From contig CAMAYR010000021.1 of NCBI GenBank assembly GCA_945862355.1, forward strand, positions 1 through 35,706: 35,706 bases of DNA, given 5' to 3'. A program made the position numbers and the translations under genes. Of the stretch, positions 8,090 to 15,719 are shown in pieces (the stretch's first letter is position 1; the number at the start of each line of letters is the position of its first letter). Under the pieces are notes generated by a model. The model ran no database searches. It was not told the origin of the DNA and was given only the letters and a program-made list of their open reading frames with translations. The stretch is from Devosia equisanguinis (GTDB lineage Bacteria; Pseudomonadota; Alphaproteobacteria; Rhizobiales; Hyphomicrobiaceae).

Positions 8090-9019
8090 TCAGCGCAGGC
8101 GCAACTCGAGCGGCGACATGCGGACCTTCACATTGTCGGGCGAGGGCGCCCAGATCCCCGAACGGATGTGGTGGATGTCTCCGGCGACCGCCTGAAAGCT
8201 CTGCAGGTCGCTCTTGCGGAAGCCGATGTCGTAGCGCTCGAGAACCAGCTTGCCGTCCACCCACATGCGCAGCGTGCCGTCGTTGTTGCCCGGCGTGTTG
8301 AGCACAGCTTCCTGCTCGATGCGAACCCATTGCCCCTTCTTCAAGATAGCCTTCTGCGGATCGAGCAGGAGATTGCCAGCCTGACCGACGTTGGGCGCGC
8401 TCCACATCATCAACGTGCCGTCGTTGCGCCACTGCGGCCGCGTCGAGAACGGCTTGAGCGCACCCTCCTCACCCGCCTCGCTTCCAGAAGCGGCCTGTCG
8501 GTCCACGATAGGCACGAGCCCGGTGCTGGGGATGGTGTCTGCGTCGCTCAGCAGGCCAGGAAGGATGCCGCCATCGCCGGTCTTGAAGCCGGGTGGAACC
8601 CAGACATTGTAAGACAGGCAGGCGCCCGTCGCCGTCGTGAGTTGCCGCGGCGCCCAGGTGAAACCGATGCCGCTGCGCGTCTGCTCGTCGGATTCCAGTG
8701 CGCTATTCTTCAGCTGCACCTCGAGCGCGTAGCCGTACAGCACGTTGCTGTCCTCGATGATCCGGGCATTGGCTACGATGCCACGATCGCGACCACCGAG
8801 CCGGGCCTGAAGATCCTCCGGCGCGAGCGCCCCAGCGCCCTTGCGCGCATAGGAGAACAGCACGCCGCCGGCATAGCGGGCCTCGCAGGCGGGGGTCTCG
8901 GGCTTCTTCTCGAACGAGGACTGAATGGCGAGCCCGATTCCGGCCACGAGCAGCACGCCGCTGCCCACGCTGAGCAGGTGGTACGTCGACATCTGCTGCT
9001 TCTTCTTCGTCACTGCCAT
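8090..9019 (-). CDS. membrane-anchored polysaccharide lyase 14-like protein
   Basis: A 309-residue protein with a cytoplasmic Lys-rich N-terminus, one membrane anchor (about 13-32, HLLSVGSGVLLVAGIGLAI) and a large periplasmic domain. From about 95 onward it resembles the polysaccharide-lyase-14 beta-jelly-roll domain. Supporting motifs are LSYNVWVPPGFKTGDGGILP (about 135-154), WRNDGTLMMW (about 197-206) and GQWVRIEQEAVLNTPGNNDG...MWVDGKLV (about 229-258) followed by GFRKSD. That domain cleaves alginate or glucuronan-type polymers in characterised members. Activity here is not assured, since I cannot verify the catalytic residues. It is the last gene of an operon with an HlyD-like adaptor (3-base gap) and an ABC exporter. 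A Shine-Dalgarno GGGAG lies inside the end of the hlyD-like gene. A role in processing or binding an envelope polysaccharide is inferred. Confidence 0.72.
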   Translation of the reverse strand: MAVTKKKQQMSTYHLLSVGSGVLLVAGIGLAIQSSFEKKPETPACEARYAGGVLFSYARKGAGALAPEDLQARLGGRDRGIVANARIIEDSNVLYGYALEVQLKNSALESDEQTRSGIGFTWAPRQLTTATGACLSYNVWVPPGFKTGDGGILPGLLSDADTIPSTGLVPIVDRQAASGSEAGEEGALKPFSTRPQWRNDGTLMMWSAPNVGQAGNLLLDPQKAILKKGQWVRIEQEAVLNTPGNNDGTLRMWVDGKLVLERYDIGFRKSDLQSFQAVAGDIHHIRSGIWAPSPDNVKVRMSPLELRLR

Positions 9020-9022
9020 GAC

Positions 9023-9973
9023 TCAAACTCCCGGCTGGGGTGTGCTCGTACCAATTCGGGCGATTGCCCGGCGCAGCGGCGAGACGACCTGCTGCGCGAT
9101 CGAGATGTCCGCACTCGGAAAAACGAGCTGGGCGGAGCGATGTGATTGCAGGGCTCTGGCGCCCTCGGCATTTCCTGAAAGATCGAGCTCCAGCGTCGCG
9201 GAAACCGTCGCGGCTGGCGCAATGGACCCGGCAGGAATCCATGTGATGCGAGCCCTTGCCCTGTGTCCGACGCCGCGCGCGCCATCCGCAATGAACACAG
9301 CGACACTGTCGCCCGCACGGGCTGAGCGCATCTGGCGCGAGCTCAGCGCGGCCTCGAGGATAGGCCGGGAAGGATCAGTCGCGATTTCCGCAAGCGTCTC
9401 TCCAGCGACGATCTGTCGGCCTGCGACGAGCCGAGACGCGACGGAGAGAATTCCGGAGACCGGCGCACGGATCTCCACGTCGATCGCAAGCCGATCGCTC
9501 TCGCCGATGCGGGCCAGCAGATCGGCCGTCTCCCGCTCCAGGCTCGCAACCTCATTCTCCAGCGCCGTGACACGGGCGCGCGAGATCAGCCGCTGCTCGA
9601 GCAGCATGTTGAAGGCCTGGATCTCCATACGCAGCGCTTCTTGCTGTCGCCGCGCGACATCGAGCCTCGCTCTGAGCACCTTGATGCCCGCGTCGAGATC
9701 GGATGCGTTCATCGTGGCCAGAAGATCGCCCGCGGCGACCCGGCTTCCCGCGACGACATGTACTTTGGCGATCGAGCCGCCGGTATGCGTGATGCGATGA
9801 GCCTTGCCGGCGACGAGCCTGGCTTCCACCACAACGAAGCCACCGCTGAAGGGAATATGTGCTGTACCCGCGGACAGTGCTGCGATCGCAAAGATGCCGA
9901 GACCACAGGCGATCAGAGGGCTGCGCAACGCAGGCCCTCGCATCGCAAGCCGGCTGTGGCGAAACCTGATCAT
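9023..9973 (-). CDS. HlyD-family periplasmic adaptor (membrane fusion protein)
   Basis: A 316-residue adaptor of the type I secretion/RND adaptor superfamily. ATG 9973 overlaps the stop of the ABC gene as ATGA and has GGTGG upstream; an in-frame GTG lies 9 bases earlier. Visible parts in order: one N-terminal membrane helix (about 19-38), first lipoyl half (GGSIAKVHVVAGSRVAAGDLL, about 65-85), a short coiled-coil hairpin (about 93-157), second lipoyl half (IRAPVSGILSV.SRLVAGRQIV) and a beta-barrel domain (about 195-290). It is shorter than PrtE/HlyD-type adaptors, which are usually about 430 residues; the coiled coil is the reduced part. In the family it bridges an inner-membrane ABC exporter to an outer-membrane channel. 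No TolC-like gene is in the window. Confidence 0.88.
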   Translation of the reverse strand: MIRFRHSRLAMRGPALRSPLIACGLGIFAIAALSAGTAHIPFSGGFVVVEARLVAGKAHRITHTGGSIAKVHVVAGSRVAAGDLLATMNASDLDAGIKVLRARLDVARRQQEALRMEIQAFNMLLEQRLISRARVTALENEVASLERETADLLARIGESDRLAIDVEIRAPVSGILSVASRLVAGRQIVAGETLAEIATDPSRPILEAALSSRQMRSARAGDSVAVFIADGARGVGHRARARITWIPAGSIAPAATVSATLELDLSGNAEGARALQSHRSAQLVFPSADISIAQQVVSPLRRAIARIGTSTPQPGV

Positions 9974-11631
9974 GCCGCCCACCTCTCCGAAGCGGGCGGA
10001 TGTTCGAGGACATGATTCCGCGGAAGGATGCTCTCGATTCTGCCTCCAGCGAGCACCACGATACGGTCGGTGATCTGAAGCAGCCTCGTATCGGAGGTCG
10101 CGATCACCAATCCGATTCCGGCGCTGCGAAGCACCATCAGAGAGCCCAGAAGGTTGGCGATGCCGGCCTCGTCCAGCCCCAGCTCAGGCTGGTCGAGCAC
10201 GACCACCCGCCGCTCGCCGAACACCGCACGCGCCAGTGCCACCGCGCGGCGCTGACGCAGCGAAAGTGCGCGACCGTCCTCGCCCACCTGGGTTTCGTAG
10301 CCCATCGGCAATTCGACAAGCAGGTCGTGGACGCCCGCTGTGGATGCCGCGTGGACGACTGCAACGCCGCTCTCCGCGCTGAAGCCGCCGATATTGTCGT
10401 GGACGCTACCGGGCAGCAACGCGGGAGCATCCGGCATGAAGCCGATCGGCGGGCGGCTCGATGAGCGCTGTCGCATGTCGATCGGCTCGCCGTCGATCTC
10501 GGCGCGACCGGCTTCGGGCACGATGAAGCCCGCGATCGCGGCCGCAAGGGTCGACTTGCCCGAGCCGGCGCTGCCGAATATTCCGACGCATACGCCGGGC
10601 TCGATCACCAGGGAAACCCCGGCGATGGCAGGCCGCTCGGCGCCAGGGTGCCTGCAAACGACGTTCTCCAGCACGATACGCCCCGGCCCGTTCCAGAGCT
10701 GCTCTGCCACCAATCCATCAGGCGCAGTCACTCGGTCGGCGGCAGCCAGCGTCCGCCAGGCCGCACGCATGGCGCGGAAGTGGTGCCAGTTGCGGATGGA
10801 TTGCTCGAAAGTGCCGAGCGCGCGCGCCATCAGCAGCACGGTTGCAACGGCGGCCCCCAAAGCAAGCCCGTCGAAGATCGCGAAGTATGCCGCCGCCGCC
10901 ATGACGGCAAGCAGGCCGGCGCCGGCGAAGGCCCGAGCCAACGCGGCAGCTAGCCCCTGACGAAGACAGTGACGATAGTATCTGGAGATCCAGCGCCGGT
11001 TCGCCAGATCCCAATTGCGCGCGAGCGCCGAAGCCAGACCCGCGGCCCGCAGCGATACTGCTTCCCTGACGGCGATCGAACGCCATCTCTCCGCGTCCGC
11101 GTCGGCAGCCGGCGCAGGCGCGCGGCCGCCAACCAGAACGAGGTGCGCTATCACCATCACGGCCAGAACCCCCGCGCAGGCGAGCGCCAATGCCGGATGC
11201 AGCAGGCCGACGAGCGCACATGCCGCTATCGCCCAGGGCAGCTCGATGATCGCAGAAAGTGATCCATTCGTAAGCCCGGCGCGCACGTTCACGATCGCGC
11301 GAAAGCGGCCCTGCAGCGTGCCTTCAGCCGTGCCGTCGACGATGCCCCGTTCCAGAGCCTCAGCACCCATATTGTGATCGAGCCACAGCCCCGCGCGCAG
11401 CAACACGAGCTCGCGGCAGAAGTCCAGAACGGCCACCACCAGCAAGACGGCGGCCGAAATGCCGCCGAGCACGGCGAGCAGCTCCAGGGAGCCGGCCGGC
11501 ACCGCCGCCTCCAGCAGTTGCAGAGCGAAAACCGGTATCCAAAGCATAAGGACTGTAATGCACGCCGACAGAAGCGATGCTGTCAGCAGCGCCCGGCGAG
11601 CCTTGCGCAAAGGTCGCCTCTTAGTGGTCAT
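9970..11631 (-). CDS. type I secretion-like ABC exporter subunit with degenerate ATPase
   Basis: A 553-residue fused membrane-ATPase half-transporter of the PrtD/LapB type. ATG 11631 has AAGGGA upstream. Membrane helices lie at about 15-40, 52-75, 130-170 and 235-270. The ATPase domain starts near 318 (IVLENVVCRHPG). Walker A GSAGSGKST (353-361) and the Walker B aspartate (VVVLD, D480) are intact. The other functional positions deviate. The Q-loop reads GFMPDA instead of G-x-x-P-Q, the signature is LSLRQ instead of LSGGQ (456-460), the catalytic glutamate after Walker B is Gln481, and the switch histidine is Ser513 (VIATSDTRLL). ATP binding is plausible and hydrolysis doubtful. The reading frame is intact and the downstream adaptor is translationally coupled, so this is not simple decay. 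It heads a three-gene operon with the HlyD-like and PL14-like genes. Confidence 0.88.
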   Translation of the reverse strand: MTTKRRPLRKARRALLTASLLSACITVLMLWIPVFALQLLEAAVPAGSLELLAVLGGISAAVLLVVAVLDFCRELVLLRAGLWLDHNMGAEALERGIVDGTAEGTLQGRFRAIVNVRAGLTNGSLSAIIELPWAIAACALVGLLHPALALACAGVLAVMVIAHLVLVGGRAPAPAADADAERWRSIAVREAVSLRAAGLASALARNWDLANRRWISRYYRHCLRQGLAAALARAFAGAGLLAVMAAAAYFAIFDGLALGAAVATVLLMARALGTFEQSIRNWHHFRAMRAAWRTLAAADRVTAPDGLVAEQLWNGPGRIVLENVVCRHPGAERPAIAGVSLVIEPGVCVGIFGSAGSGKSTLAAAIAGFIVPEAGRAEIDGEPIDMRQRSSSRPPIGFMPDAPALLPGSVHDNIGGFSAESGVAVVHAASTAGVHDLLVELPMGYETQVGEDGRALSLRQRRAVALARAVFGERRVVVLDQPELGLDEAGIANLLGSLMVLRSAGIGLVIATSDTRLLQITDRIVVLAGGRIESILPRNHVLEHPPASERWAA

Positions 11632-11659
11632 GGAATTCCCTTCAGGCACGCAGCCGTGC

Positions 11660-11683
11660 GCGGCCGGAGATGGAACCGGCCGC
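11660..11683. repeat. 8-bp inverted repeat upstream of the ABC exporter gene
   Basis: GCGGCCGG and CCGGCCGC form a perfect 8-bp dyad with an 8-base spacer, 29 bases before the ABC exporter ATG. There is no T-run on either side, so it is not an intrinsic terminator. It could be a regulator site or an mRNA structure. The AT-rich stretch just beyond it (11697-11720) may hold the operon promoter. Confidence 0.4.
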
Positions 11684-11788
11684 CCGATGAATGCTCAGAA
11701 TACGAATAATTCCTTTACGATCGGCAAACCTTGGTTCGCCCCAGAGGCGGCGCGTACGGCCAGCCGGGCAGACTACGGCCTCGACGCC

Positions 11789-12664
11789 CTACTTGCGACA
11801 GGGGATCGGCTCCAGCATTTCCAGCTCGGAGATCTCGCCCAGCATCGTGTACTCGCCGTTGTCGATCATCAGCCGGCGGCTGACGCCATTCGCATAGAAC
11901 GCATAGCCCATCTCGTAGACCGGCAGGGCGTCCTTCTTCTCCACTCCTTGCTCGTAATAGCTGAGCAGCACCGGCCAGACCGGCATGTTGTCGAGCCGCT
12001 CAACCTGCCCGCCGCGGGGCAGCGACCGATTGAAGCCGGCAGCCAACGGTTTTCCGACCTGCGCGCTCACCACGTAGGTTTTCTCTCCGCCTTCCGACCC
12101 GTCGAAGAAGTCCGTGGTGAAGCCCCCTCGACCGCGGCGGGCGGCCTCGAGCAGCTTGAACGAATGTTGCACCGGAAACATCGCGCCGCTGCCGATGGCT
12201 GACCGGCGCTTGTCGGGATGCGTCAGGTCCACCCGGATGTCCTCGCTGCCTTCCCCGCGCGACGCTGTGCCTGCCGTCTGCTCGACGAGCTTCTGATTGC
12301 GGTACTGGCTCGTCTGGAAGCGGTACCGCATGCCCGTATCGTCCTCCCAGCTCGAAGAGCGCTGGTCGCTGACGCTCACCGCGCCCGAAGCCGCCGTCGT
12401 CCTTGTGACGAGCCGCATGGTCTGGGTGTAGCCGTCGCAGGAGGAGCCCGTGAACTCGTATACCATGCGGCCGCTGAGTGCCGTGATGCTCTTTTCCGAG
12501 CGCACCTTGCCGAGATTGAATTGATAAACCGCCCGATGCGGCGCCAGGACGATGGGCTGACTGCGGAGGGTTTCCTGGCGCTGTGCGTTAGTGTCGGCTG
12601 CCACGGCGGCCGTGCCGGCACAAACCAGTGCAGCCGCAGCGATCTTCCCAAGTGCGATAGCCAT
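11789..12664 (-). CDS. eipB: EipB-family cell envelope integrity protein (DUF1849)
   Basis: A 291-residue periplasmic protein matching DUF1849/EipB, a family with a beta-spiral fold required for envelope integrity in Brucella. ATG 12664 is preferred because it gives a clean signal peptide (MAIALGKIAAAALVCAGTAA, cut after AVA at about 22). Longer upstream readings add Arg-rich sequence that is not family-like. Diagnostic segments are LAPHRAVYQFNL, GRMVYEFTGSSCDGYTQTMR, a central region with FPVQHSFKLLEAA and DGSEGGEKTYVV, and the C-terminal PIPCRK. Cys76 and Cys289 correspond to the conserved disulfide pair known in EipB. No clear Shine-Dalgarno is seen. It lies 171 bases downstream of the DsbD-alpha-like gene and 157 bases upstream of the ABC exporter operon on the same strand, which makes this a run of envelope functions. 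Confidence 0.9.
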   Translation of the reverse strand: MAIALGKIAAAALVCAGTAAVAADTNAQRQETLRSQPIVLAPHRAVYQFNLGKVRSEKSITALSGRMVYEFTGSSCDGYTQTMRLVTRTTAASGAVSVSDQRSSSWEDDTGMRYRFQTSQYRNQKLVEQTAGTASRGEGSEDIRVDLTHPDKRRSAIGSGAMFPVQHSFKLLEAARRGRGGFTTDFFDGSEGGEKTYVVSAQVGKPLAAGFNRSLPRGGQVERLDNMPVWPVLLSYYEQGVEKKDALPVYEMGYAFYANGVSRRLMIDNGEYTMLGEISELEMLEPIPCRK

Positions 12665-12835
12665 TTTCGGTTTCTGGTCCGGCTTTGATCGGGCGGTTGC
12701 GACCAAGATCGCGACGGCTCTGAACGGGCAGTTGCGAGATCGAGTGAAAGGCTTGCGGTAACGGCACTGTCTCGAAATGTTATGGACCAGCCTGCGGCCC
12801 GGCAGCAAGGCGGAGAAGCTCGAGGCCAACCAGCG

Positions 12836-13819
12836 CTATCTGACCTGCCAGAGCAGCTCGGCATTGCCACTCGAGCCCTTCACCGTCAGGCGGAGTGTCT
12901 GGCCCGTTAGCGCCGCCGGCTTTTCCAAGCCCTTCAAGTCGATACGGAATCGCACCGCGCCACCCGCAACATCGCCAATCCGCACAGGCACCGGCAGATC
13001 GACGCCCGCAGGCGGCTCGACGAAGAGATCGACATCCCCGCCCGGCCGGCCAGCCGGCTGGCTCAAAGCCCCGTTTTCGAACGCCGCGACGTCGAGCGTG
13101 ATAGCGGGGGCAGCTCCGCTCAATGTGGCCTTGGCCGATTTCAGAACCCGGCCGGCGCTCGCCCCTTCCACCATCCGGGGGACGCTTCTGAGGCTTGCTG
13201 CGAGCCCGGGCGACATGGCAGCCACGCCGGCAGGGATCGTCAGGACGAGCTTCGCCTCCGCTGGAACACAGATCTCGCGGCAGATCCCATACTCGAACGT
13301 CAGCGCAAGCATGACGGGTTTGGTTGGCGCCGCAGGCTCGACCACCACTGGAAACGTCACCGCTTTCTCGTAGCCGATGGTTATGCCATTTAGCGATTTC
13401 CAGCGACCTGGCGCTGGATAGAGGACCCGCTGGGACTTCACGTTCCTGGAGCCCGTCCAGTCGAAAGTCGGGGGCAAGCCGCCGTCGTCGCCGGGATGTC
13501 GCCAATACGTCTTCCAACCCTCCGCCAATCGGATCTCGACGCCGGCCACCAGCCGCCGCCCGCCGTCGGCAGTGAGCTCCGCGCCTGCCACCAGGCGCAC
13601 AGCAGAATTGTGTCCCTTCACCCACTGCGACGCCCCAGCGGCGGATGCACCACCGGCCCCGCCCGCCGCCGGCCGCGACGCGCCGCCGGGGAGCGACAGC
13701 CCCACCTGAGCGCTGGCCCCAAGACCAGGCATGATGATAGTTGCAACAGCAATGAATGCACCGATCAACAGGCTCACAGCTCTCGCTGGAGAAGAACGGA
13801 AAGGGAGCGCGATCGACAT
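12836..13819 (-). CDS. DsbD N-terminal (alpha)-domain-like periplasmic protein
   Basis: A 327-residue exported protein starting at ATG 13819, with AGGAG about 12 bases upstream. The signal peptide has a hydrophobic core at about 14-34 and a likely cut after GASA at 37, followed by a Gly/Ala/Ser-rich linker. The body carries the DsbD-alpha/DsbC-corrector pattern: GWKTYWRHPGDDGGLPP, about 100-117, and FEYGICREICVPAEA, about 175-189, in which Cys180 and Cys184 are the presumed redox pair. It lacks the membrane and thioredoxin domains of full-length DsbD, so it is a stand-alone version. Family knowledge suggests handing reducing equivalents to periplasmic partners; its own electron donor is not in the window. 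It is divergent from yqgE with 229 bases between the two starts. Confidence 0.85.
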   Translation of the reverse strand: MSIALPFRSSPARAVSLLIGAFIAVATIIMPGLGASAQVGLSLPGGASRPAAGGAGGASAAGASQWVKGHNSAVRLVAGAELTADGGRRLVAGVEIRLAEGWKTYWRHPGDDGGLPPTFDWTGSRNVKSQRVLYPAPGRWKSLNGITIGYEKAVTFPVVVEPAAPTKPVMLALTFEYGICREICVPAEAKLVLTIPAGVAAMSPGLAASLRSVPRMVEGASAGRVLKSAKATLSGAAPAITLDVAAFENGALSQPAGRPGGDVDLFVEPPAGVDLPVPVRIGDVAGGAVRFRIDLKGLEKPAALTGQTLRLTVKGSSGNAELLWQVR

Positions 13820-14012
13820 GCGGGACTTGGCTCCTGGAAATCAGGCAGACAGGCGAGCAAGAGAGTTCGCCCACGGCTCCGCGAAAGTCGGCGAAAAGAC
13901 CCCATCTTCCATTAAGATCGCGTCTTGCATCATGTAGCGCCGCACCCTTTCACCGCAAGTCACGTTCGCTCACAAGTTGATGATCCGCGCCGAAAGTGGC
14001 GTGTCGACGCCC

Positions 14013-14041
14013 TTCACAGAAAAGTCGCTCGGGTCTAGACT
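14013..14041 (+). promoter_or_regulatory. Putative promoter of yqgE
   Basis: TTCACA (14013-14018) and TAGACT (14036-14041) are spaced by exactly 17 bases and match the -35/-10 consensus at 5 and 4 of 6 positions. A start site about 7 bases downstream would fall at or within a base of the yqgE ATG (14049), implying a nearly leaderless transcript. Confidence 0.4.
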
Positions 14042-14048
14042 TTGATCC

Positions 14049-14669
14049 ATGGCGAAAAGAGCTTCGAGCAAGGGCCGTACCGCGGCACGCAGAGACTACC
14101 TGAACGGCCAGCTTCTCATCGCGATGCCGGCCATGACCGACAAACGTTTTGCGCGCTCGGTCGTCTACATGTGCCTTCACAACGAGGAAGGCGCGATGGG
14201 CATCATCATCAACCAGCGGGCAGACAAGGTCTCGTTCGCCCACCTGCTGCGCGAACTCGACCTGCTCTCCGAGGGCGCCGAGGAAGAGGTTCCAGCCAGC
14301 GTACTGGACCGTAGCGTTCAGATCGGCGGACCAGTCAGGATGGAGCACGGCTTCGTGCTGCACTCGCCTGATTTTTCGGCCGGAAGCGCGACGCTGGAGA
14401 TCAACGGAGCAATCCGCCTGACGAACACGGTCGAGATTTTGCGGGCGATCGCGCGCGGACGCGGCCCCGCCCGTTCCCTGGTTGCGCTCGGCTACGCCGG
14501 CTGGGCGCCAGGCCAGCTCGAGAGCGAAATAAGGGCCAATGGCTGGCTGTCCTGCCCGGCCGACGCCGACCTCGTATTCGATGCGAACCTCGAGCTGAAA
14601 TACGATCGTGCCCTCGCCAAGCTCGGCGTCGAGGCGTCGCATCTCGTAAGCTACGCCGGTCGCGCCTGA
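14049..14669 (+). CDS. yqgE: YqgE/AlgH family protein (UPF0301)
   Basis: A 206-residue protein of the YqgE/AlgH (DUF179) family. Conserved stretches are YLNGQLLIAMPAMTDKRFAR, VVYMCLHNEEGAMGIIINQ, QIGGPVRMEHGFVLH and ALGYAGWAPGQLESEI. About 16 basic residues precede the conserved core. ATG 14049 is the only reasonable start, and no Shine-Dalgarno is visible before it. The fold is known but the biochemical role of the family is not; AlgH was named for an effect on alginate genes in Pseudomonas. It is divergent from the DsbD-alpha-like gene. The cytosolic location is inferred from the absence of a signal peptide. Confidence 0.94.
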   Translation: MAKRASSKGRTAARRDYLNGQLLIAMPAMTDKRFARSVVYMCLHNEEGAMGIIINQRADKVSFAHLLRELDLLSEGAEEEVPASVLDRSVQIGGPVRMEHGFVLHSPDFSAGSATLEINGAIRLTNTVEILRAIARGRGPARSLVALGYAGWAPGQLESEIRANGWLSCPADADLVFDANLELKYDRALAKLGVEASHLVSYAGRA

Positions 14670-15134
14670 TCGCCCGCCTCCCGATCCCGCTGCAGCCACG
14701 TCGCCGGATGCGGCCAGCCCTGCGCGCATTGCCCCATCAGGTGCGGCTGGGCACCGTTTCGCACGCGGGATCGTGCCCACCGAACTCTCTGCCGGTTGGC
14801 CGACTACACCGGTATCGAGACTGGCGGCATAGTCGATCACTCGTTATGTCGCCGAACCGGAACAGATAAAGGCGCAACGGCCGAGAGAGGAAGCGATGCC
14901 CCACGACGGGAAGACAGCACCCGTGCGAGCGAACGGCCCGGTGCGGCTCCGCATAAAAGCTGTCCGCGAGCCCGGCGGCATCGCACGCAGGCATCCCACA
15001 ACGAACTCCGGGCCGATCGACAGCATAGCCCGCAGCGCGGTCAGGGGCGAAGTCCCCTCCGCGGGATCGGGACAGACACGATTGCGAGCTCGATTGCGAG
15101 CTTCTGGCGGATATGCGAGGGGGCATCGCGGTGC
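14670..15134. other. 465-base intergenic region without a convincing gene
   Basis: Between yqgE and the first dispersed repeat I find no recognisable gene. A short frame of 80 codons (14896-15138, +) has a fair Shine-Dalgarno (GAGAGGA). However, it is Arg/Gly-rich, matches nothing I know and ends inside the repeat, so it is not called. A 10-base direct repeat (ATTGCGAGCT) occurs twice with a 2-base spacer at about 15079-15101. Confidence 0.5.
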
Positions 15135-15240
15135 CTAGAGTGCGATCGTCCGAGGTGGAACCACAAAGGACGAGTAGAGCACGACAAATCAGAGATTAGA
15201 GTTGTTCCGGCGATTCCACTTGGGCCGGAAGGAATCTAAC
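15135..15240 (+). repeat. Dispersed 106-bp intergenic repeat, copy 1
   Basis: It aligns without gaps to the reverse complement of 18936-19041; by hand count 86 of 106 positions are identical. The central core TAGAGCACGACAAATCAGAG is identical over 20 bases. The right part (from TTAGAG at about 15197) is an imperfect hairpin corresponding to the near-perfect hairpin of copy 2. It lies just upstream of tctB, outside any gene. Confidence 0.85.
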
Positions 15241-15266
15241 CGGTCAATCGCGCGGGATCAGGACAA

Positions 15267-15716
15267 ATGCGCTTCGATAATCTGCAGGATCTACTCGCCG
15301 GATTGCTGTTCGCAGCCTTCGGCGCTGCAGCATTGTGGTTTGGCCAATCACTGGCGCTCGGCGCAGCGACCCGGATGGGCCCTGGCTACCTGCCGACTAT
15401 CCTCGGCTGGATGTTGATCGGGCTCGGCGGCGTCATTGTCGTGCGGTCGTTTCTGGTCAACGGCGTGCCGATCCAGAAGATCCATCTCAGACCGCAAATC
15501 ATGATCATCGCGGCGCTGATCGCTTTCGCACTGCTGGTCGAGCGGTTCGGGTTGCTGGCGGCGGCTGCCGCAGCGGTGGTGCTCGGATCGCTCGGCAGCC
15601 GCGAGGCCCGCCCGCTGGAGACGGTTATTCTGGCGGTCGTGACTGCCCTGGCCTCGGTCGGCCTCTTCATCTATCTGCTCGGGCAGCCGATGGTGCCCTG
15701 GAACTGGGGGCTCTGA
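15267..15716 (+). CDS. tctB: tripartite tricarboxylate transporter, TctB family (small membrane subunit)
   Basis: A 149-residue membrane protein with about four helices, of the TctB family (small membrane component of TTT transporters). ATG 15267 has AGGA about 3-7 bases upstream. Typical features are an N-terminal DLLAGLLFAAFGAAALWFG helix, the loop ATRMGPGYLPTILGWMLIGLGG (the family's MGPGYFP-type motif) and a C-terminal pair of helices ending in a short PMVPWNWGL tail. The TctA gene begins 3 bases after its stop, so the two are co-translated. TTT systems use TctA and TctB in the membrane with an extracytoplasmic TctC binding protein; no tctC is present in this window. Confidence 0.92.
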   Translation: MRFDNLQDLLAGLLFAAFGAAALWFGQSLALGAATRMGPGYLPTILGWMLIGLGGVIVVRSFLVNGVPIQKIHLRPQIMIIAALIAFALLVERFGLLAAAAAAVVLGSLGSREARPLETVILAVVTALASVGLFIYLLGQPMVPWNWGL

Positions 15717-15719
15717 GGC

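Noticed and set aside
15079-15101. Two ATTGCGAGCT repeats as a possible CRISPR or iteron array
   Set aside because: Only two units with a 2-base spacer; no array, no cas or rep genes.
14896-15138. Short 80-codon frame with a fair ribosome site
   Set aside because: No homology I recognise, Arg/Gly-rich composition, and its end is supplied by the inserted repeat.
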